64,000 nt of DNA from Arthrobacter sp. N199823 (GCF_002929705.1 NZ_PJIN01000002.1:465296-529295); one strand, 5' to 3'; shown: positions 34,057 to 43,548, counted from the first letter of the stretch. Notes: generated by a model from the sequence alone, not told the origin. Translations and numbers: made by a program.

Positions 34057-35085
34057 GTGGAGCAACTTCGAGTGGGCCTCATTGGTGCCGGCGGCATTGC
34101 AGGCGTCCACATTGCGGGGTGGCAGCAGCTGGGCGCGCACGTGAGCGTTTATTCGCGCTCCGGCGCAGCTCATCTGGTGCAGGAGTTCGGCGTCGCTGAG
34201 GCTGAATCGTTGGATGCGCTGCTGGCGGATTGCGATCTAGTCAGCATCCTCACTCCCACCACCACACATCACGAATACGCTATGGCGGCCATCGCCGCCG
34301 GCAAGGACGTGATGTGTGAAAAGCCGCTCGCTGAAACCACTGCCCGGGCAGCCGAGATTGCCAACGCGGCCAAGTCCGCCGGGGTGCGGCTCTTCCCCGC
34401 CCATGTGGTGCGCTTTTTCCCCGAATATGTTGCTGCCAAGGCGCAGCTTGAGCAGGGCTTGTTGGGGTCGCCCCAGGTACTGCGTCTGAGCCGTGCCAGT
34501 GCGGCTCCGGCGGCGGGGTCCTGGTTCTTTGACGAGGAGGCGGCCGGTGGCATCATCCGGGATCAGATGATTCACGATCTCGATCAGGCCCTGTGGCTGG
34601 CTGGAGACGTCATCCAAGTGGAGGCCCTGCAGGCCCCGTCCACAGTAGACGGCGTGGTTCCGCGGCCCGTCACTGCCAAAGTGTTCTTGACCCATGAAAG
34701 CGGTGCCGTCAGTTTCCTGCGGGGGGAGTGGGGCCCGGACAACATGCCGTTCCATACCTCAATTGCCGTGGAAGGCGACGCCGGAATGTGGCGTTTTCCG
34801 CTCCCGCTCGCAGCAGATCTCGGCGCCGCTACGGACGGTGGCCCTGCGGACGGTGGCGGTTCGGCTCCAGTGGGTGGCCAGTTGCCCGAGCAGTCACCGG
34901 CGAGCAGCCCTTACACCTTACAGATTGCCGAGTTCGCACAGGCGTGCAGTACCGCGGCGCCATCTCGAGTTAGCCCGTACGACGGCGTCATGGCCGTTGC
35001 GCTGGCGGAGGCCGCCTATGCCTCGATCGCCTCGGGCGGACCAGTGGAATTCTCAGCCGCGAGTGTGGCTAAGCTGCTGGATTAG
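34057..35085 (+). CDS. Gfo/Idh/MocA-family oxidoreductase
   Basis: A protein of 342 aa. The N-terminal Rossmann motif is VGLIGAGGIAGVHIAGW, and the family signature EKPLAETTARAAEI lies near residue 88 with the catalytic Lys. The C-terminal alpha/beta domain contains a Gly/Pro-rich insertion (residues ~265-290). Substrates in this family are usually sugars or inositols; none can be assigned. The GTG start at 34057 is 43 bp after the NfeD-like gene. Confidence 0.85.
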   Translation: MEQLRVGLIGAGGIAGVHIAGWQQLGAHVSVYSRSGAAHLVQEFGVAEAESLDALLADCDLVSILTPTTTHHEYAMAAIAAGKDVMCEKPLAETTARAAEIANAAKSAGVRLFPAHVVRFFPEYVAAKAQLEQGLLGSPQVLRLSRASAAPAAGSWFFDEEAAGGIIRDQMIHDLDQALWLAGDVIQVEALQAPSTVDGVVPRPVTAKVFLTHESGAVSFLRGEWGPDNMPFHTSIAVEGDAGMWRFPLPLAADLGAATDGGPADGGGSAPVGGQLPEQSPASSPYTLQIAEFAQACSTAAPSRVSPYDGVMAVALAEAAYASIASGGPVEFSAASVAKLLD

Positions 35086-35287
35086 CGCGTGAAACTAGTG
35101 GACTAGCGCGTAAACAAGGGGGCCAGCGCCCACGGACTGGGAATACGGGCCATGCGACGGTGCTCTCATCGTCGCCAGAAGCTACGTTTGTCCCCGTGGT
35201 GACGAGTTGAAAACCCACCGTTGACAGCCCACAGTGGGTGCCGTACGTTCAGGGCACTGCACTCTTGCCGAGCCTAAGGCTGGAATC

Positions 35288-36262
35288 ATGCGCATCCGGA
35301 CGCTGTCACTCTCAATAACCCTCGGAGCCATGGCGTTTTCCGCGCTGACGGCCTGCAGTGGCGGTGCATCAGATCCACCAGGTGCCGGGGGAGAGCAAGG
35401 AGCCTCCGAAGGCGCTGCAGTGGATGAAGCCGCACTCGCCCCCGTGGTCACTGATCCGGCAACCAACGCGCCCGGTGGTGCGGCACCACCAACTACTGAG
35501 CCATCAACAGCCCCGCACCCAAGCACGGTTGATATTCGGGCGGTGGATCTGGCCAACTCCGCGTGGCTGTATTCGTTCGGCGGCTTCGATCTGCCCGTTG
35601 AGGTGAAGCTGGTTAACGGGGAGGCAAGCTCTGACGGTGACGGTGTGCCCATCACTTATTCGCTGGGGGACGTGGTCTACGGTGACGTTGATGGTGACGG
35701 GGACGATGATGCTGTGGCTCGTATTAACCGTGCGCAGAGCATGGGCTCGGAGGGGCTCTGGTATGTGTGGCTCGCCGAGGGGCCGGATGCGCTACAAATG
35801 AAATATCCCGTAGCCCAAACCGGCAGGTGCAGCACCTACGTGGAATCCGTGGTGATCTCAGATGGTGGGATCGCGTTGACCGAATACCAACGAATTCCTG
35901 GTCTCGATGACGCCATTCCGTGCTCCGATCCGGGCACCGGTCTCAAGAAGCGCACCATCACCGTTCATTCAGAAGGCCAAGACAAGTGGCCGGTACAAAC
36001 GGCGCCGGTGGCGGCATGGGGTGGACTTTGCCCGGGGCCGCGATGGAACGAATCGTCACCCGGCCTGGTGGATCTGTGGGCTGCGCCTGCCAAGAATTCT
36101 CCCGTGACGGCGACTGAAGCACCCGACGGCGGAGCGATGTTTGAGCAAAAGGACGCACCGCTCTTGCAGCGTGACGGGTGGCTTCTGATCGGAGTCAAGC
36201 TGTCAGGGATGGCGAATGAACAAGGCGTCACAGAAATGGAGTGCGCCTGGGCCCTGAAGTGA
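35288..36262 (+). CDS. Secreted lipoprotein, unknown function
   Basis: A protein of 324 aa. The signal ends in the lipobox ALTACSGG (Cys ~18). A Pro/Ala/Thr-rich linker to residue ~85 leads to a globular domain with an Asp/Gly-rich stretch GDVDGDGDDDA, which resembles a calcium-binding or FG-GAP/VCBS-type loop. The ATG at 35288 gives a typical signal peptide. It ends facing the speE-like gene, with a 32-bp repeat array between the two stops. Confidence 0.7.
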   Translation: MRIRTLSLSITLGAMAFSALTACSGGASDPPGAGGEQGASEGAAVDEAALAPVVTDPATNAPGGAAPPTTEPSTAPHPSTVDIRAVDLANSAWLYSFGGFDLPVEVKLVNGEASSDGDGVPITYSLGDVVYGDVDGDGDDDAVARINRAQSMGSEGLWYVWLAEGPDALQMKYPVAQTGRCSTYVESVVISDGGIALTEYQRIPGLDDAIPCSDPGTGLKKRTITVHSEGQDKWPVQTAPVAAWGGLCPGPRWNESSPGLVDLWAAPAKNSPVTATEAPDGGAMFEQKDAPLLQRDGWLLIGVKLSGMANEQGVTEMECAWALK

Positions 36263-36293
36263 CGCCGCCTCCTGCAAGAGCCACCCAGCATGT

Positions 36294-36412
36294 GATCGAG
36301 CGTTCAGGAAAGCACCCCAATCGCTGATCGAGGGTTTGGGAAAACACCCCAATCGGTGATCGAGGGTTTGGGAAAACACCCCAATCGCTGATCGAGCGTT
36401 TGTAGTGGGGTG
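36294..36412 (-). repeat. 32-bp tandem hairpin repeat array between convergent genes
   Basis: GATCGAG starts units at 36294, 36326, 36358 and 36390, an exact 32-bp period. Read on the minus strand each unit is AACGCTCGATCAGCGATTGG with GGTGTTTTCCC. That is the same unit as at 9409-9504, with the small stem and T-run now facing away from the minus-strand gene that ends at 36416. Confidence 0.9.
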
Positions 36413-36415
36413 GGG

Positions 36416-37189
36416 CTAGTTGGTCAGTTCGTCCAGTTCCACGCCACTCATCACAGTTGCCGGATGCGGGCCTGCCGCCACCAGCGCTTGAGTCCACCCT
36501 TGTGACCACGGGCTGTTTTTGCCCAACAGGATGATGTTTCCGGGGTAGCGGCGGCTAAATAGCATGGTTGTGCCATAAGCGGCCACGCTGGGCATGGCTT
36601 CCTGGAGTGCCTTGGTCTGGCTGGTGACCAGCGTGAAACCGGGCTCGTCTCCAACGTTGACGGCCAGAATTCCTTCCGGCGTCAGCACTGCCGCCGCCTC
36701 GCGGTAAAAGTCTTCGCAGGCGAGGTGAGCAGGCGCGTCCGGGCCGCTGAAAATGTCCAGCACAACGACGTCGAACATCAGGCCTGCGGGCAGGGCAGCC
36801 AGCTCTTCACGGGCATCACCCACGTGGCTGCTCAGATCGGTGCCGGCCGGTAGCGGCAGCTGCTCGAGGACAAAGTCCAGCAGCTCACGTTCCAACTCCA
36901 CGGCATGCTGGACGGATCCTGGCCGGGTGGCCTGGATGTAGCGGGCCAGCGTCAGTGCACCAGCGCCCAAGTGCAGAGCCGTGATGGGTTCCCCGGCCGG
37001 CTTCACCAGGTCAATGGCGTTGGCGATGCGGCGCAGGTATTCGTAGAACACTTCCTGCGGTGCGGCCAGGTTCACGTGCGATTGCTCTGCGCCGTCAATG
37101 CTCATGACAAAGGCGTTGTTGTGCCAAGGATCGGCTTCGATCGTGGCGTGGACGCCGCTGGTGCGCAGGAAACGGCTGGGCGTGGCCAT
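36416..37189 (-). CDS. Spermidine synthase-like protein
   Basis: A protein of 257 aa with the spermidine-synthase/methyltransferase fold: LHLGAGALTLARYI, HAVELERELLDFV and DVVVLDIFSGPDAPAHL. Actinobacteria often carry such stand-alone SpeE-like proteins whose aminopropyl transfer has not been shown. The N-terminus (QSHVNLAAPQEVFYEYLRRI) fits that subgroup. It follows the aminotransferase with a 1-bp overlap on the minus strand, so the two are one operon. Confidence 0.75.
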   Translation of the reverse strand: MATPSRFLRTSGVHATIEADPWHNNAFVMSIDGAEQSHVNLAAPQEVFYEYLRRIANAIDLVKPAGEPITALHLGAGALTLARYIQATRPGSVQHAVELERELLDFVLEQLPLPAGTDLSSHVGDAREELAALPAGLMFDVVVLDIFSGPDAPAHLACEDFYREAAAVLTPEGILAVNVGDEPGFTLVTSQTKALQEAMPSVAAYGTTMLFSRRYPGNIILLGKNSPWSQGWTQALVAAGPHPATVMSGVELDELTN

Positions 37190-38385
37190 TAAATCTTGTC
37201 CTTGAGGGTGGCGAGACGTTCGGCGGCCTGTTCCAGCAGCGGAACTTGTTTGCAGAAGGCGAACCGCAGCAGGGAGCGGGTGCGTTTGGCGCCTTCGGGG
37301 TGGCAGAAGACCGGGACGGGGATGGCGGCAACGCCAATGAGCTCCGGGAGGCGGCGGGCCAATGCGGTGGCATCGGTAATGCCCAGTTTTTGCGTATCGG
37401 CGTTGATGAAATACGTGCCTTGGGGCAGGTAGACGTCGAGCCCGGCGGCGCGCAGACCCTCGGCGAGGATGTCGCGTTTGTGGGCCAGCGTCGCGGCGGC
37501 GTCAGTGAAAAAGCTGTCCTCCATGCGGAGTCCGGCGGCGATGGCACCTTGGAAGGGTGTGCCGGAGGAGTAGCTCAGAAATTGCTTGACGGTGCGGGCT
37601 GCCGCGACGAGTTCCGCCGGGCCGGAAAGCCAGCCGATCTTCCATCCGGTGAAGGAGAAGGTCTTGCCGGCGGAGGAGATGGTGAGCGTTCGCTCAGCCG
37701 CACCCGGCAGCGTGGCCACGGGTATGTGCCGGGGACCGAACGTCAGGTGCTCATAGACCTCATCGGTGAGGATGACGGCGTCGTACTTGATGGCGAGCCG
37801 AACCACCTCACTGAGCACCTCCACGGGGAACATGGCGCCGGTGGGGTTATGCGGATTGTTCAGGATGACCATTTTGGTGCGCGGGCTGAAGCTGTTTTCC
37901 AGCGTGGCCAGATCCGGCATGAAATCCGGAGCCAGCAGTGCAGCCGTGGTGTGCTTGGCGCCAGAGAGGCCAATCATGGCGCCGTAGGAATCGTAGAACG
38001 GCTCAAAGGTGAGGACCTCATCGCCCGGGCCGGTCAGCGCCAGGACGGCAGCAGCAATAGCCTCGGTGGCGCCGGTGGAGATGATGACTTCAGTCTCCGG
38101 ATCGAGGGTGATGCCGTAGAAACGGTCCTGATGCTCGGCCACGGCCTGGCGCAGATCCAGAATTCCCTTGCCAGGCGCGTACTGGTTTTTGCCAGAGGCG
38201 ATGGCATCCTGGGCGATGCGGCTCAGCTCCGCCGGGCCGTCCTCATCAGGGAAACCCTGACCCAAGTTGATGGCGCCGTGGTGGTTGGCGAGGGAGGTGA
38301 TCTCCTCAAAAATGGTCACTCCGAGGGAGCCGTCCGGGCCCAAAAGGTTGGCTCCTCGTGCGGTGCGGTGCCAGGGCGTGCTCAT
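37189..38385 (-). CDS. PLP-dependent class I/II aminotransferase
   Basis: A protein of 398 aa, fold type I. NLGQGFPDEDGP, NNPHNPTGAMF, ILTDEVYEHLTF and SSAGKTFSFTGWKIGW (PLP-binding Lys) match the kynurenine/methionine/N-succinyl-diaminopimelate aminotransferase subgroup, and LLRFAFCK holds the carboxylate-binding Arg. The exact substrate cannot be separated by eye; DapC-like is a fair guess. It is first in an operon with the speE-like gene. Confidence 0.8.
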   Translation of the reverse strand: MSTPWHRTARGANLLGPDGSLGVTIFEEITSLANHHGAINLGQGFPDEDGPAELSRIAQDAIASGKNQYAPGKGILDLRQAVAEHQDRFYGITLDPETEVIISTGATEAIAAAVLALTGPGDEVLTFEPFYDSYGAMIGLSGAKHTTAALLAPDFMPDLATLENSFSPRTKMVILNNPHNPTGAMFPVEVLSEVVRLAIKYDAVILTDEVYEHLTFGPRHIPVATLPGAAERTLTISSAGKTFSFTGWKIGWLSGPAELVAAARTVKQFLSYSSGTPFQGAIAAGLRMEDSFFTDAAATLAHKRDILAEGLRAAGLDVYLPQGTYFINADTQKLGITDATALARRLPELIGVAAIPVPVFCHPEGAKRTRSLLRFAFCKQVPLLEQAAERLATLKDKI

Positions 38386-38664
38386 GATGCTCCTCAGGAT
38401 TGCTGATGTCTACCGTGACCACGTTACCGGCGACGGCGTCCCACACCCTAGTGGGACCGCCCCGCCCTGCGGCCAGGCCCTGTGGCCATGCCCTTGGCCA
38501 GGCCTGCGCCAGTGCCGGGCACAGTGGTTCCGGGGAGTGTGAATTTCGACGAACCGAGCAGGGGGTACGTCCGAGAATTCTGTTACCGGCCAGTACGCCA
38601 CGGAATGCTAGAGACACGGCGAAATCATTGGCTGCTGGAGCGGATCTGGGCTAGATTCGTGAGT

Positions 38665-39180
38665 ATGCGACGCGCTGTATGCCCCGGATCCTTTGACCCC
38701 ATTCACAAGGGACACATTGAGGTGATTGCCCGCGCGTCGTCCCTTTTTGACGAGGTAATAGTTGCGGTCTCCACCAACTATGCGAAAAAGTACCGGTTCT
38801 CGCTCAATGAGCGCTTGGAGATGGCTCGCAACACCTTCTCGGCCTTGTCCGGGATTGTTGTTGAACCCATGGGTGAGGGGCTGCTCTCCGATTACTGTCA
38901 CGCCAGGGGCGTCTCTGCCATTGTGAAGGGTCTGCGCTCGTCCTCTGATTTTGACTACGAATTGCCTATGGCAACCATGAACCGCCAACTCTCCGGAGTG
39001 GAGACGGTGTTCTTGCCGGGGGATAGCCGCTACCTGCACCTGTCCTCCACCCTGATCAAGGAAGTCCACACACTCGGCGGGGACATTGCTGACTTTGTCC
39101 CGCGCGCCGTCCTGCGCCGTTTGCAGGGTGATGTTGGCCCCGACACCACACCCGTCACCATGGTCCAGCCCAAGGCTTAG
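38665..39180 (+). CDS. coaD: Phosphopantetheine adenylyltransferase
   Basis: A protein of 171 aa catalysing the penultimate step of coenzyme A synthesis. PGSFDPIHKGH holds the nucleotidyltransferase HxGH-type motif, GLRSSSDFDYE the phosphate-contact region, and LHLSSTLIKEV the C-terminal ATP signature. The ATG at 38665 is chosen; a GTG at 38659 is possible, and the much longer upstream frame is not. The 280 bp upstream, shared with the divergent aminotransferase, hold no other gene. Confidence 0.95.
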   Translation: MRRAVCPGSFDPIHKGHIEVIARASSLFDEVIVAVSTNYAKKYRFSLNERLEMARNTFSALSGIVVEPMGEGLLSDYCHARGVSAIVKGLRSSSDFDYELPMATMNRQLSGVETVFLPGDSRYLHLSSTLIKEVHTLGGDIADFVPRAVLRRLQGDVGPDTTPVTMVQPKA

Positions 39181-39237
39181 CCGCCTGGGCTGATTTTCCG
39201 GGTTCGTGGGATCCGTAGGGTCGCGGATTTCCACGGG

Positions 39238-39366
39238 TTATACGCATCGGTAGCGTGTGCGTCTTGCGTATAAACAAAGTCCACTTAACTTATACGCAGC
39301 TGGCGGCCCACCAGACTGCGGCACAGTGAAAGCACCGCAGCTTGCTCGGGCGCGGCGTGCGTATAA
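39238..39366. repeat. Four alternating copies of a 9-bp TGCGTATAA motif
   Basis: TTATACGCA occurs at 39238 and 39290 and its complement TGCGTATAA at 39265 and 39358. The copies at 39265 and 39290 form an inverted pair. The copies at 39265 and 39358 extend alike (TATAAACAAAGT and TATAAATAAAGT). The array fills the gap between the convergent coaD and hypothetical genes. Confidence 0.7.
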
Positions 39367-39402
39367 ATAAAGTGCTGAGTTGCTGAGTGCTACCAGCCGC
39401 GC

Positions 39403-40539
39403 TTAGAGTCCTGTTTCGGGGTTTTCCTGTTGGACAGGGTTTAGCTGATGTCCTGGATAGTGCTGGTTCGGGTCAATCACGGCACCGGAAAGCGGCCCGT
39501 ATGCGAACCACCCCACGCCGCCGCCCTGATCGGCCTCGAGGCGCGCCTTCAGTTCTTGCTCAGCGGCCACCATTGCGCGGAATGCTTCAGCGGCCGCGGG
39601 GTTCCGGCTGTGTTGCTCCGAGCGGAAGAGTTGGCGGGAGGAACCGGGCTCGTAAGAGTGGAATTCCACCACGAAGCCGTCACCTAGTTCTTTGGCAAGC
39701 CGCTGCGCTAGTTCGCTACCCGTGGCTGTGAACTGTGCGGCCCCGCTGCGGGACTTCCATGCCTGATTGCCGTCAAGAGAGGCATAGTAGGAGCCTTCCC
39801 ACGCCTCCATGTCTGCAACGAGAGCAGGGGAGAGCTTCGCATCGGCGTACGTGACCGGGCCATGTAGCCAAAGGACAGTGTCGGCATAGTCGGGGAAGAG
39901 TCGGATCGTCATGATGGACCCACCCGCCGCGTCGGCTTGTGTGGCGTCAGTTGTATCCGCTGCTGGCTCTGGCTCCATGGCACTGATATCCAGATGCAGC
40001 ACCACACCTGTTGTCACAAGATGTGGGGACGATCCGGTGCCGGCCCCTGCCTCGCCAGCCCCAGGAACGTACCGGGGATAGCTGCTGATGGGCCGGAACT
40101 GCTGATCGTGGCCTGGGGCTGGCGCCCAGTTCACTCCGCCACCGTCTTCGTTGGCATAGAGCAGGGTCGCCAGTTCCATGGAGTCCACTACCCCGAACAC
40201 TTCCGGGAAGCCATCAGGCACCGTTCCGTAATCGGTGGCATCAATGATTCCGGTCAGGGTTACCGGTCCCTCGGTCAACACCGGCGCATCCCAGTACAAC
40301 GCGAATTCATCACAGCTGATGGCAGTGGGGAAGGCTCCCTCCACGTGCGAGGCCTGATCGGCCAGATGCACGGCAACCCCTTTGACTGTGGTTTCCCGGC
40401 CAAAGCTGCCGTAGTGCATCTGCGGATCCCCGGTGTCTGTCCGGAACTGCAGCACGTGACTCAGCACCATGCCAATGTAGGGGTGTTCGATGTCACCATC
40501 GCCTATTTGCCAGTCGGGGACGTACACGGGAAGGATCAT
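39403..40539 (-). CDS. Hypothetical protein
   Basis: A soluble protein of 378 aa, rich in aromatic residues and acidic, with no signal peptide or membrane segment. Segments such as FPTAISCDEFALYWDAPV and VTLTGIIDATDYG look beta-rich, and the C-terminal third (PAAAEAFRAMVAAEQELKARL) is helical. I do not recognise a family. The ATG at 40539 is preferred to an upstream frame opening at 40575. It stands alone, convergent with coaD, and the 280 bp between it and the DUF177 gene show no other gene. Confidence 0.6.
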   Translation of the reverse strand: MILPVYVPDWQIGDGDIEHPYIGMVLSHVLQFRTDTGDPQMHYGSFGRETTVKGVAVHLADQASHVEGAFPTAISCDEFALYWDAPVLTEGPVTLTGIIDATDYGTVPDGFPEVFGVVDSMELATLLYANEDGGGVNWAPAPGHDQQFRPISSYPRYVPGAGEAGAGTGSSPHLVTTGVVLHLDISAMEPEPAADTTDATQADAAGGSIMTIRLFPDYADTVLWLHGPVTYADAKLSPALVADMEAWEGSYYASLDGNQAWKSRSGAAQFTATGSELAQRLAKELGDGFVVEFHSYEPGSSRQLFRSEQHSRNPAAAEAFRAMVAAEQELKARLEADQGGGVGWFAYGPLSGAVIDPNQHYPGHQLNPVQQENPETGL

Positions 40540-40819
40540 GTGCTCGATTATGCCCACTTTGCGGCCGTATCGCATGAGAAATACGGCATAAAGCGGGCCC
40601 TTTCGTCACCACACACCACACATGCAGGAGCCAACGGAAGGCGCACGAGTCGGCCATCCGGCGTCGTGCTTAAGCGTGAAAACCGCGCAGATACGGGCTC
40701 AAGACAGAAAATACATGCGAAAAATGCGGCTTGAGAGTTACATCACGCATTGCGGTTCGTCGCAAAGGCCATTGCTGTCGTAGACTGAATAAGGCCAATT
40801 TGGTCTGGTACCGCTCATT

Positions 40820-40848
40820 TTGATGCCCGGGAGCTTTCGGGCTAAGAT
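40820..40848 (+). promoter_or_regulatory. Sigma-70-type promoter of the DUF177-rpmF-rnc-mutM run
   Basis: TTGATG (40820-40825) and TAAGAT (40843-40848) are separated by exactly 17 bp. The -10 element overlaps the ATG at 40847 and the -35 contains the ATG at 40823, so neither can be the translation start. Transcription should begin near 40855. Confidence 0.65.
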
Positions 40849-40882
40849 GGTGCGTCGGTCATATGTTCTTACAGGAGTTCTC

Positions 40883-41449
40883 ATTAGCGAAACCACGTTG
40901 GGCAAAAAGTCCAACCATGGCACGCCCCTCAACGTCAGTGTGAGGGAGCTTGGGCGCAGCCCGGGCAGCATGTGGAAGTTCGAAGAGCGTATACCTGTGC
41001 CGGAAGATTTTGGCACTCCGCTCATTGGCGCGATTTCCGGATCCGATTTGGATCTGGAACTCCGTTTTGAGGCCGTTCATGAAGGTATTCTGGTATCGGG
41101 TAACGTACTTGTCGAAGTGACAGGTGAGTGTTCCCGCTGCTTGGAGACGTTCGAGGATGACCTTGAAGTCGATGTGCAAGAACTTTTCTTCTACGAGGAG
41201 CCGTCCGCGGAATTCCTTGAACAAGAAGAAGATCAGCAACGTTGGGTCGAGCACGATTCTATCGATCTTGAACCGGTGTTGCGGGACGCAGTGGTAACCG
41301 CCCTGCCGTTCCAGCCGGTGTGCCGGGAAGACTGCGAGGGTCTGTGTTCCGAATGCGGAATACACCTTGCGGATGAGCCGGGGCACCATCACGAGATCCT
41401 AGATTCTCGGTGGGCTGCCCTACAGGGCTTAACCGGCGAAGAAAACTAG
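40883..41449 (+). CDS. DUF177 (YceD-like) protein, probable ATT start
   Basis: About 188 aa. The DUF177 pattern is clear: LNVSVRELGRSPGS at the start, ECSRCLETFEDDLEVDVQELFF in the middle and PVCREDCEGLCSECG near the end, with Cys pairs that may bind metal. The family is linked to large-subunit rRNA accumulation and is nearly always next to rpmF, as here. No ATG or GTG exists between the mapped promoter and the conserved start. ATT at 40883, five bases after AGGAG, fits best, with TTG at 40898 as the alternative. Confidence 0.8.
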   Translation: MSETTLGKKSNHGTPLNVSVRELGRSPGSMWKFEERIPVPEDFGTPLIGAISGSDLDLELRFEAVHEGILVSGNVLVEVTGECSRCLETFEDDLEVDVQELFFYEEPSAEFLEQEEDQQRWVEHDSIDLEPVLRDAVVTALPFQPVCREDCEGLCSECGIHLADEPGHHHEILDSRWAALQGLTGEEN

Positions 41450-41507
41450 CAAATAAGTTTTACTTATGGGCACATGCCTGTGAGTTATCGAGAGAAAAGA
41501 GTTTGCC

Positions 41508-41711
41508 GTGGCTGTTCCGAAGCGGAAGATGTCCCGTGCCAATACGCGCGCACGCCGTTCCCAGTGGAAGGCCACCGCGCCTGCTCTGGTAAAGACCATT
41601 GAAAATGGCGAAGTTGTTTACAGCTTGCCGCACCAGGCCAAGGTCGTCACCGACTCAGCCGGTACCGCACTGTTCTTGGAATACAAGGGCCGTAAGGTTG
41701 CTGACGTCTAA
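41508..41711 (+). CDS. rpmF: 50S ribosomal protein L32
   Basis: A protein of 67 aa. [20 protein letters not shown] is the L32 signature. The zinc-binding Cys pairs are absent, so this is the Cys-free form. The start is GTG at 41508. It lies 58 bp after the DUF177 gene and 56 bp before rnc. Confidence 0.95.
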   Translation: MAVPKRKMSRANTRARRSQWKATAPALVKTIENGEVVYSLPHQAKVVTDSAGTALFLEYKGRKVADV

Positions 41712-41767
41712 AGACGTCCGTTCGGCCAACAGGTCCGAATGATTGTTTAATATTTAGCAGGAGTGTC

Positions 41768-42631
41768 ATGTCCGCAGAAATTCCATCATCGGAACTCACG
41801 GACGGACACAAACTGCTGTTGAAGCGTCTCGGTGTCAGTATTGATGCCGGGACGCTTCGTCTTGCCCTCACACATAGGTCTTACGCCTATGAAAACGGTG
41901 GCATCCCCACGAACGAGCGTCTCGAGTTCCTCGGCGACTCCATTCTGGGCTTCTCCGTCACCGACGCGCTCTACCGCGACAACCCGTTGCTGCCCGAAGG
42001 CGATCTGGCCAAGCGCCGTTCCGCCGTGGTCTCCACCCGCGCCTTGGCCTCCATCGGCCGTGAGCTGGGGATCGGCGAATTCATCTACCTCGGACAGGGC
42101 GAGAGGCTCACCAAGGGCCGCAACAAATCCTCCATTCTGGCTGACACCATGGAAGCGCTCATTGGCGCCACCTACCTCACCCACGGCATTGAAGTTGCCC
42201 GCCAACTGGTCATGCGACTGGTTGGCCCGCTGCTGGCCGATTCCGCCGTGCTCGGCGCCGGCACCGACTGGAAAACCAATATCCAGGAAATCGCCGCCGC
42301 CCGCCGCCTCGGCACCATTGTCTACGACATCACCGGCGTTGGTCCCGACCATAACCGTTCCTTCACCGCCAGCTTGATCATTGGCGGCAAGCACTACAGC
42401 ACCGGCACCGGGCCCTCCAAAAAGGAAGCCGAGCGGACCGCCGCCGCTGCCGCTTGGGTGGATCTGGAAAAGAAGTTTGGCTCCGGCTCTAGTACTTCTG
42501 CCTCGTCTGCCACTGCCACTGCCACGTCCGACGCCGTTGCCTCCGCAGCTTCCGGCTCGCCTGCCGCTTCTTCCGCTTCGGCCGGCTCACTTTCCGGCAC
42601 GGCTGCCGCTGGCGTTTCTACCGCAGAATAA
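41768..42631 (+). CDS. rnc: Ribonuclease III
   Basis: A protein of 287 aa that processes rRNA precursors and cleaves double-stranded [16 protein letters not shown] (residues ~46-58) is the RNase III signature with catalytic acidic residues, and DTMEALIGA is the second acidic site. A double-stranded-RNA-binding domain spans ~residues 170-240 ([16 protein letters not shown]). The last ~45 residues are a low-complexity Ser/Ala/Thr tail. Its stop overlaps the mutM ATG by one base. Confidence 0.95.
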   Translation: MSAEIPSSELTDGHKLLLKRLGVSIDAGTLRLALTHRSYAYENGGIPTNERLEFLGDSILGFSVTDALYRDNPLLPEGDLAKRRSAVVSTRALASIGRELGIGEFIYLGQGERLTKGRNKSSILADTMEALIGATYLTHGIEVARQLVMRLVGPLLADSAVLGAGTDWKTNIQEIAAARRLGTIVYDITGVGPDHNRSFTASLIIGGKHYSTGTGPSKKEAERTAAAAAWVDLEKKFGSGSSTSASSATATATSDAVASAASGSPAASSASAGSLSGTAAAGVSTAE

Positions 42632-43548
42632 TGCCTGAGCTGCCCGAAGTTGAGGTAGTTCGCCGCGGCCTTGAACGTTGGGTTGCCGGGCGGAGCATTA
42701 TTGATGTCTCCGTTCCGGATCCCCGCTCCATCCGCCGCCACGCGTTGGGTGTTGAGGACTTCCGCGGCAACTTGATCGGCGCCACCGTGCTTGACGTGGT
42801 CCGCCGCGGTAAATTCCTGTGGATGCCGCTGTCGGATGAGCTTTCATCCTCTGCTGAGCCGCACACTGCGCTCGTGGCTCATCTGGGCATGAGCGGGCAG
42901 TTGCTGGTGGAATCACCGGAGCAGCCGCACGAAAAACACCTCAAGGTACGCCTTTCCTTCTCCCAACGAGCTGACGCCCCGGAAGAATTGCGGTTTGTTG
43001 ACCAGCGAATCTTTGGTGGACTCTTCGTAACATCACTTGTCCCCACCTCTGATGGACTGCCCGGCGGTGCCGGCAGGAGTGATGCGGCTTCGATTCCCGC
43101 TGAAGCGGCTCATATTGGCCGGGACCCGCTTGATCCGCACTTCGACATGGAAGCCCTCCATCAGAAGTTCCGGGCTCGCAAGACGGGGATTAAACGTGCG
43201 CTATTGGATCAGGCTTTTGTCTCTGGCATCGGAAACATCTATGCCGATGAGGCGCTCTGGGCTGCCAAGATGCACTATGCCCGGCGCACCGAAACCATGC
43301 GCCGGCCAGACACCGAGCGGATCATTCATGCCGCTCGTGAGGTCATGTCGCGTGCTTTGGATGCCGGTGGGACCAGCTTTGACTCACTGTATGTGAACGT
43401 CAACGGCGCCTCCGGGTACTTTTCCCGCTCACTGAACGCCTACGGCCGCGACGGAGAACCCTGCCCGCGCTGCGGCACCCTGATCAAGCGGGAGACTTTC
43501 ATGAACCGCGGATCGCACTTCTGCCCGCTGTGCCAACAGTTGCGCTGA
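42631..43548 (+). CDS. mutM: Formamidopyrimidine-DNA glycosylase
   Basis: A protein of 305 aa of the Fpg/Nei fold for removal of oxidised purines. The N-terminal [13 protein letters not shown] provides the catalytic Pro and Glu, and RRGKFLW the Lys. The C-terminal zinc finger CPRCG-x-CPLC is intact ([14 protein letters not shown] ... FCPLCQQ). An insertion around residues 130-155 ([20 protein letters not shown]) lengthens the linker. It ends the DUF177 run. Confidence 0.95.
   Translation: MPELPEVEVVRRGLERWVAGRSIIDVSVPDPRSIRRHALGVEDFRGNLIGATVLDVVRRGKFLWMPLSDELSSSAEPHTALVAHLGMSGQLLVESPEQPHEKHLKVRLSFSQRADAPEELRFVDQRIFGGLFVTSLVPTSDGLPGGAGRSDAASIPAEAAHIGRDPLDPHFDMEALHQKFRARKTGIKRALLDQAFVSGIGNIYADEALWAAKMHYARRTETMRRPDTERIIHAAREVMSRALDAGGTSFDSLYVNVNGASGYFSRSLNAYGRDGEPCPRCGTLIKRETFMNRGSHFCPLCQQLR

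Noticed and set aside
36294-36412. CRISPR array
   Set aside because: The 32-bp units are contiguous, with no variable spacers between repeats, and no cas genes are present. The same holds for the arrays at 9409, 45552 and 54487.
37246-38406. Long plus-strand open frame (386 aa) opposite the aminotransferase
   Set aside because: The minus-strand aminotransferase has all PLP motifs; this frame has none.
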